Source: Bacteroidota bacterium
GTDB lineage: Bacteria; Bacteroidota; Bacteroidia; Flavobacteriales; Flavobacteriaceae
Direction of reading: 5' to 3'
Length of the DNA stretch: 64,000 nucleotides
NCBI GenBank assembly: GCA_024279425.1
Contig: JAJRRO010000122.1
Location: 62,001 to 126,000 of the forward strand
Below, one piece after another: positions 60,734 to 64,000 of the stretch. The notes under the pieces were generated by a model. It worked only from the letters and a program-made list of their open reading frames with translations. It ran no database searches and was not told the DNA's origin. Position 1 is the first letter of the stretch. The number at the start of each line of letters is the position of its first letter. The position numbers were made by a program, and so were the translations under genes.

Positions 60734-60821
60734 ATTTAAATTTTAACTGGTCCGCTAAATGTTAACTTAAAGGACATTCAATGATTTCCACCTAATTTAT
60801 TCGTTTTGAACATGATTTTTT

Positions 60822-62357
60822 TCAATACCTCTCCGATGTAATCCCTTTCCAATCGTCCGTTCGAAATGGTGATGCCGGCAGATACGTTTTACCAAGGAAA
60901 CTATTATATAGATTACTCTCCGGATTGTTTTGCCATGCATATCTAACTGCTACTGGGGCAGTAACTTCATCACTCCATACAATTATTTGAGCTCCCTGAA
61001 TCTTGCACCGTGCTTTAACAAACTTTTTGTCTTTTCCTGCGATTGTAAACCCTTTTAATTCATCATCTCCTTTTGTTGTCAATCCATCACCCATATGTTT
61101 AAAATTCAATATACACTTCCCCCCATCAATCATCATATACTGAAATATTGGTCCTGAGTATGTTATATCCTCACCATAAGCAATCTTCCGAGCCGCAAGA
61201 GATAATCGTTTTCCCACATCTTGTTTATTCTTGGGGTGTATGTCGCTTGAATTGCCGATGTCAATTGCCACCGCCATTGCAGTATTTGGAAGTGATAGTG
61301 CCATTGCCTGTGCTTCTCTTAATTCTGGGAAATTTTGAGGTTCAAAATGGTAGTTCGCTAGTTGTACGAAAAGAAATGGAAAATTACCCTGTTCCCATTT
61401 TTTTCTCCAAGCCTCTATCATTGCAGGAAACAAATGCCTATACTGATAAGCCCTATATGTGTTTGATTCACCTTGATACCATACAACGCCCTTAATACCA
61501 TATGGAATAACGGGTGCAATCATTCCATTAAACAATACAGATGGTTGATTGAAGTAGAGTATTTTTTCTCTTCCAATTTTACTGGCCTCCTTAACCTTTT
61601 TCAAATACTTCGAATACTCGTCTTTTAGCCATTCTTCATCATTGTTGTAGTCGGGCCAGTTGCTTAGGATTTTTGAAAGTTCACTATTTTTTTCCAATGT
61701 GTCGCGCGGAGTCCAAGCTTCGGCTGTTGTTCCTCCCCACGAAGCACTGATTACCCCTACTGGCACCTTCAATTTTAAGTATAGGTCACGAATAAAAAAA
61801 TATCCTACCCCAGAGAAATGCCCAACATTTGATGGACTGCAGATTTCCCAGGTATTCAACCATGACCCGCTGTCATTGGAAGTAGATAAGATTTCTTGCA
61901 TCGGTAGTGCGGCCTTAGAGCGCTTTACCTGAAAATGACGGATTAACGGATAATTAGCCCGAGCTATTTCTTCTTTGGCGTTCAGGCTGTTCTGCACCTC
62001 CATAGCCATATTCGATTGTCCTGAGCACACCCAAACCTCACCTACCAAAACATCATTAACAACCACATGATTTTTACCGGTAATCTCCAATTGAAATGGC
62101 CCTCCCAAATCCAAAGGCCCAATGAATAATTTCCATTTACCATTATCACCCGTTTTTGTTGTGGAAATATGCACTCCTAACTGCACAGTAATATTCTCAC
62201 CAGGATCAGCCCAGCCCCATATGGGCACTTCCATATTGCCTTGGAGAACCATATGATCACTAAATATCATTGGTAGCTTGACTTCTGCAAAAATAAAATT
62301 AGAGGAAAATAAGAATACAAAAAACAATATGTAGAATTTATTCTTTTTTAAACACAT
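60822..62357 (-). CDS. sialate O-acetylesterase-like esterase (SGNH family)
   Basis: 511 residues with a signal peptide (about 1-24, ILFFVFLFSSNFIFAEV). The catalytic Ser is in CSGQSNMAM (Ser115), conserved GVVWYQGESN lies near 290, and Asp/His are in SSDIHPKNK. It removes acetyl groups from sialic acid or other acetylated glycans in the periplasm or outside. Full length and intact, it precedes the propeller glycosidase gene by 88 bp, so the two are likely to act on the same glycan. Sialate specificity is by family name only. Confidence 0.88.
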   Translation of the reverse strand: MCLKKNKFYILFFVFLFSSNFIFAEVKLPMIFSDHMVLQGNMEVPIWGWADPGENITVQLGVHISTTKTGDNGKWKLFIGPLDLGGPFQLEITGKNHVVVNDVLVGEVWVCSGQSNMAMEVQNSLNAKEEIARANYPLIRHFQVKRSKAALPMQEILSTSNDSGSWLNTWEICSPSNVGHFSGVGYFFIRDLYLKLKVPVGVISASWGGTTAEAWTPRDTLEKNSELSKILSNWPDYNNDEEWLKDEYSKYLKKVKEASKIGREKILYFNQPSVLFNGMIAPVIPYGIKGVVWYQGESNTYRAYQYRHLFPAMIEAWRKKWEQGNFPFLFVQLANYHFEPQNFPELREAQAMALSLPNTAMAVAIDIGNSSDIHPKNKQDVGKRLSLAARKIAYGEDITYSGPIFQYMMIDGGKCILNFKHMGDGLTTKGDDELKGFTIAGKDKKFVKARCKIQGAQIIVWSDEVTAPVAVRYAWQNNPESNLYNSFLGKTYLPASPFRTDDWKGITSERY

Positions 62358-62561
62358 GGCTTATACTTTAAATCTGTAAACTTCATTTCGATTAAACATG
62401 GATTATTTATTTCTGTCTTTTATAATATGCGCAAGGCCCAGTTTGTATTTGTCACACGTAAATAATTTTATGATAGTCAGAATTAATACTTGCAATATCC
62501 ATTTCCTCTAAAAAATCCCAAATATTACTATTACCTTCATTAATTTACATGATTTCTGAAA

Positions 62562-63461
62562 TTAGCTTTCTGAATCCGGTTGAATGGCCAAAAGGAAAGC
62601 AGCAATTACCGCCAAAACAATTCCTGCTATTTTAAACTCACCGGGCATAATACCCAAAACCAACAAAGAAATAATCGCTGTTATTAAAGGGGCGCCTGCA
62701 TTGGTCATCGGGGAAACCACTATGGCTTTACCATATCTAAATGCAAATACCAGACAAAGCGCTCCGATTGCGTTTAAAACTTGAATTGATGCGGCCAAAT
62801 AGGGCCCGTCAAGACCCCAATTGATTTCTTGCGAGAAATCTGTCATATAGAGCGCTATTGGTATAAGCATAATTCCTGTAGCCATCATGTAGAAGAATAT
62901 ACTTTCTGCATTCATGAAATGATTCGCTAATTTCATAAAATACGCCTGAACCCCCCAGGCAACCAGAACTAGTATTGCTAACACAAACCACAAGGTCTCA
63001 TTTTCGTTTACATTCTCAGCCGGTAAGTCTCCACCATATTCAAAAAGAGGCAAGGAAAATAATGCCAAGATTATTCCAATAATTCCCAGCAAACCGGTTC
63101 TTTCTTTTAAAAACAATAGAGATAAAACAATGGTAATCAGTGGTGAAAGAGAAATTATCGGAAAAATCAAATAGGTGGGACCTATGGTCACGGCATAAAA
63201 AAGAATCATTTGCCCCCCTGCTCCCAATAAACCAATAATTAGGCCATACAAAATCGATTTTCTATCCTTTTCAAGCCTCCATTTGACCCGTCTTAATACA
63301 AAAACGGCAGGAAGAATCATAGTAATCGCCCAAACGCAATAGATAAGCGTATCCGGAAATCCATTTTCAGAAGGGACTCCTGTAAAGGCACCCCATATAC
63401 CCCAGAAAATAGTAGCTATTATCGCATATAACAGCCATGGTTTATTGTTTTTCTCTCTCAT
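62562..63461 (-). CDS. DMT-superfamily transporter (EamA domains)
   Basis: 299 residues from the Met at 63461 (MREKNNKPWLLYAIIATIFWG); a Met at 63497 overlaps the preceding gene, so I prefer the shorter form. Ten hydrophobic segments are arranged as two EamA halves, with the typical FPIISLSPLITIVLSLLFLKER and PMTNAGAPLITAIISLLVLG motifs. It is an inner-membrane transporter of small metabolites. It lies 20 bp after the aldolase gene and may carry that enzyme's substrate or product. Confidence 0.87.
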   Translation of the reverse strand: MREKNNKPWLLYAIIATIFWGIWGAFTGVPSENGFPDTLIYCVWAITMILPAVFVLRRVKWRLEKDRKSILYGLIIGLLGAGGQMILFYAVTIGPTYLIFPIISLSPLITIVLSLLFLKERTGLLGIIGIILALFSLPLFEYGGDLPAENVNENETLWFVLAILVLVAWGVQAYFMKLANHFMNAESIFFYMMATGIMLIPIALYMTDFSQEINWGLDGPYLAASIQVLNAIGALCLVFAFRYGKAIVVSPMTNAGAPLITAIISLLVLGIMPGEFKIAGIVLAVIAAFLLAIQPDSES

Positions 63462-63481
63462 AGTTTGTAATTCATTACAAT

Positions 63482-64000
63482 TTAATTTTGCAACCATTTG
63501 TTTATGTTTTCCGCCACAAAAACATCATCATTTAGTTCTGGATAGATTTCGTATACACGGTCGATTTCTTCTTTTTGACCAGGACTCAAAATCTCTCTAG
63601 GATCAATAGTATAGTTTGCCTCCAACAAGCCTTGTCGTATCAACACTTCATGAATACCCGCTATAGACCCCCTAAAGTTATTTCTTGAATCAAAAAAAGC
63701 AGCATTAGTATCGGTGATTTTAATTCCTGTTGATAGCAAATCCAATGTATCAGACGGAGTGGCGTTTTTTATTCTTTCGAAGAGTTCCACCGCCTTATGG
63801 TTCCACACGGCCCAATGCCCAAGTAAACCACCTATTATTCTTTTTTTAATTAGCCCGTTATTTGTCGGAATATGATATTCTGTCATTAAGTCCGCAACAA
63901 TATTATCATCATTGCCAGTATACAAAGCGATATCTTGATGTCTACCAGATTCCGCTACTCCCCTTACCACATCTATAGTTGCATACCTGTCAAAAGGAGC
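63482..64000 (-). CDS. DHDPS/N-acetylneuraminate lyase-family aldolase (partial, 5' end outside)
   Basis: The frame is open to the window edge (first codons APFDRYATIDVVRG) and covers the C-terminal ~172 residues. The C-terminal part of the dihydrodipicolinate synthase family is recognisable: IALYTGNDDNIVADL, then GLLGHWAVWNHKAVELFERI, GIHEVLIRQGLLEA and SPGQKEEIDRVYEIYPELND. The Schiff-base Lys region is outside. Family members include sugar-acid aldolases, so a role with the neighbouring glycan genes is possible. The specific reaction cannot be set from this half. Confidence 0.78.
   Translation of the reverse strand, partial: APFDRYATIDVVRGVAESGRHQDIALYTGNDDNIVADLMTEYHIPTNNGLIKKRIIGGLLGHWAVWNHKAVELFERIKNATPSDTLDLLSTGIKITDTNAAFFDSRNNFRGSIAGIHEVLIRQGLLEANYTIDPREILSPGQKEEIDRVYEIYPELNDDVFVAENINKWLQN

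Noticed and set aside
1-64000. CRISPR arrays and insertion sequences
   Set aside because: No regularly spaced direct repeats and no transposase-like frame with terminal repeats were found; the short repeats present are isolated palindromes or paired sites.

Overview
The window looks like a chromosomal segment of a marine-type Flavobacteriaceae bacterium (Bacteroidota). It is AT-rich and has a Bacteroidetes-style promoter (TTTG, 19 nt, TATATTTG) upstream of a tRNA. It carries a dnaE-end/trxA/DUF58 block, CTnDOT-type Tra proteins, RteC, TPR-AraC regulators and clusters of roughly 800-residue FtsX/MacB permeases. No ribosomal RNA or CRISPR array was seen. All assignments come from reading the translated sequence; no database search was run.

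Layout. (1) 1-1706: apparent core genes (dnaE 3' end, thioredoxin, DUF58 protein, tRNA-Asp). (2) 1663-19579: a 17.9-kb integrative mobilizable element in the 3' end of tRNA-Asp, bounded by a 46-bp perfect direct repeat. Its left half holds replication and mobilization genes (HTH protein, VapE-like ATPase, primase, MobC-like protein, relaxase, membrane accessory protein). The middle is a long minus-strand defence operon (AbiEi/AbiEii pair, MmeI-like DNA methyltransferase, DEAD-like helicase, GIY-YIG nuclease, PLD-zinc ribbon protein, then a small protein and a CBS-HEPN protein). Its right end has the tyrosine integrase. (3) 19580-20331: the left end of what looks like an older element in the same tRNA site, with its own terminator, its own 11-bp-periodic repeats and a broken integrase tail. 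(4) 20386-30732: a class I lanthipeptide-type RiPP cluster (split LanB, TPR-AraC regulator, precursor, subtilase, C39-peptidase ABC exporter, HlyD protein). Two genes are disrupted, no LanC is visible, and the one candidate precursor has no cysteine.

(5) 30903-33317: RteC-like regulator, small HTH protein and an EEP-fold hydrolase, a set typical of Bacteroidetes conjugative elements. (6) 33646-43362: four tandem paralogous FtsX/MacB-type permeases with no ATPase gene nearby. (7) 43581-51376: an amidase and a Tra operon (TraE, F, G, I, J, K, M, N) for a type IV secretion channel, without a relaxase or coupling protein. (8) 51585-57000: an M4 metallopeptidase and small or decayed genes. (9) 57222-59755: a DUF234-type ATPase behind a striking tandem inverted-repeat unit, then a shortened DUF4007 gene. 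(10) 59786-64000: carbohydrate-related chromosomal genes (beta-propeller glycosidase, sialate O-acetylesterase-like esterase, DMT transporter, DHDPS/NAL-family aldolase running off the window).

How it fits together. tRNA-Asp is an integration hotspot that has taken up at least one intact element and probably an older one. The younger element is mobilizable and carries a multi-gene defence cassette. The older material to its right holds a decaying peptide natural-product cluster and a partial conjugation apparatus. The most unusual items are the six-gene AbiE/MmeI-like/helicase/GIY-YIG/PLD operon, the ACCTA iteron-like cluster next to the primase, the Cys-free LanB precursor, and the duplicated inverted-repeat unit before the DUF234 ATPase.
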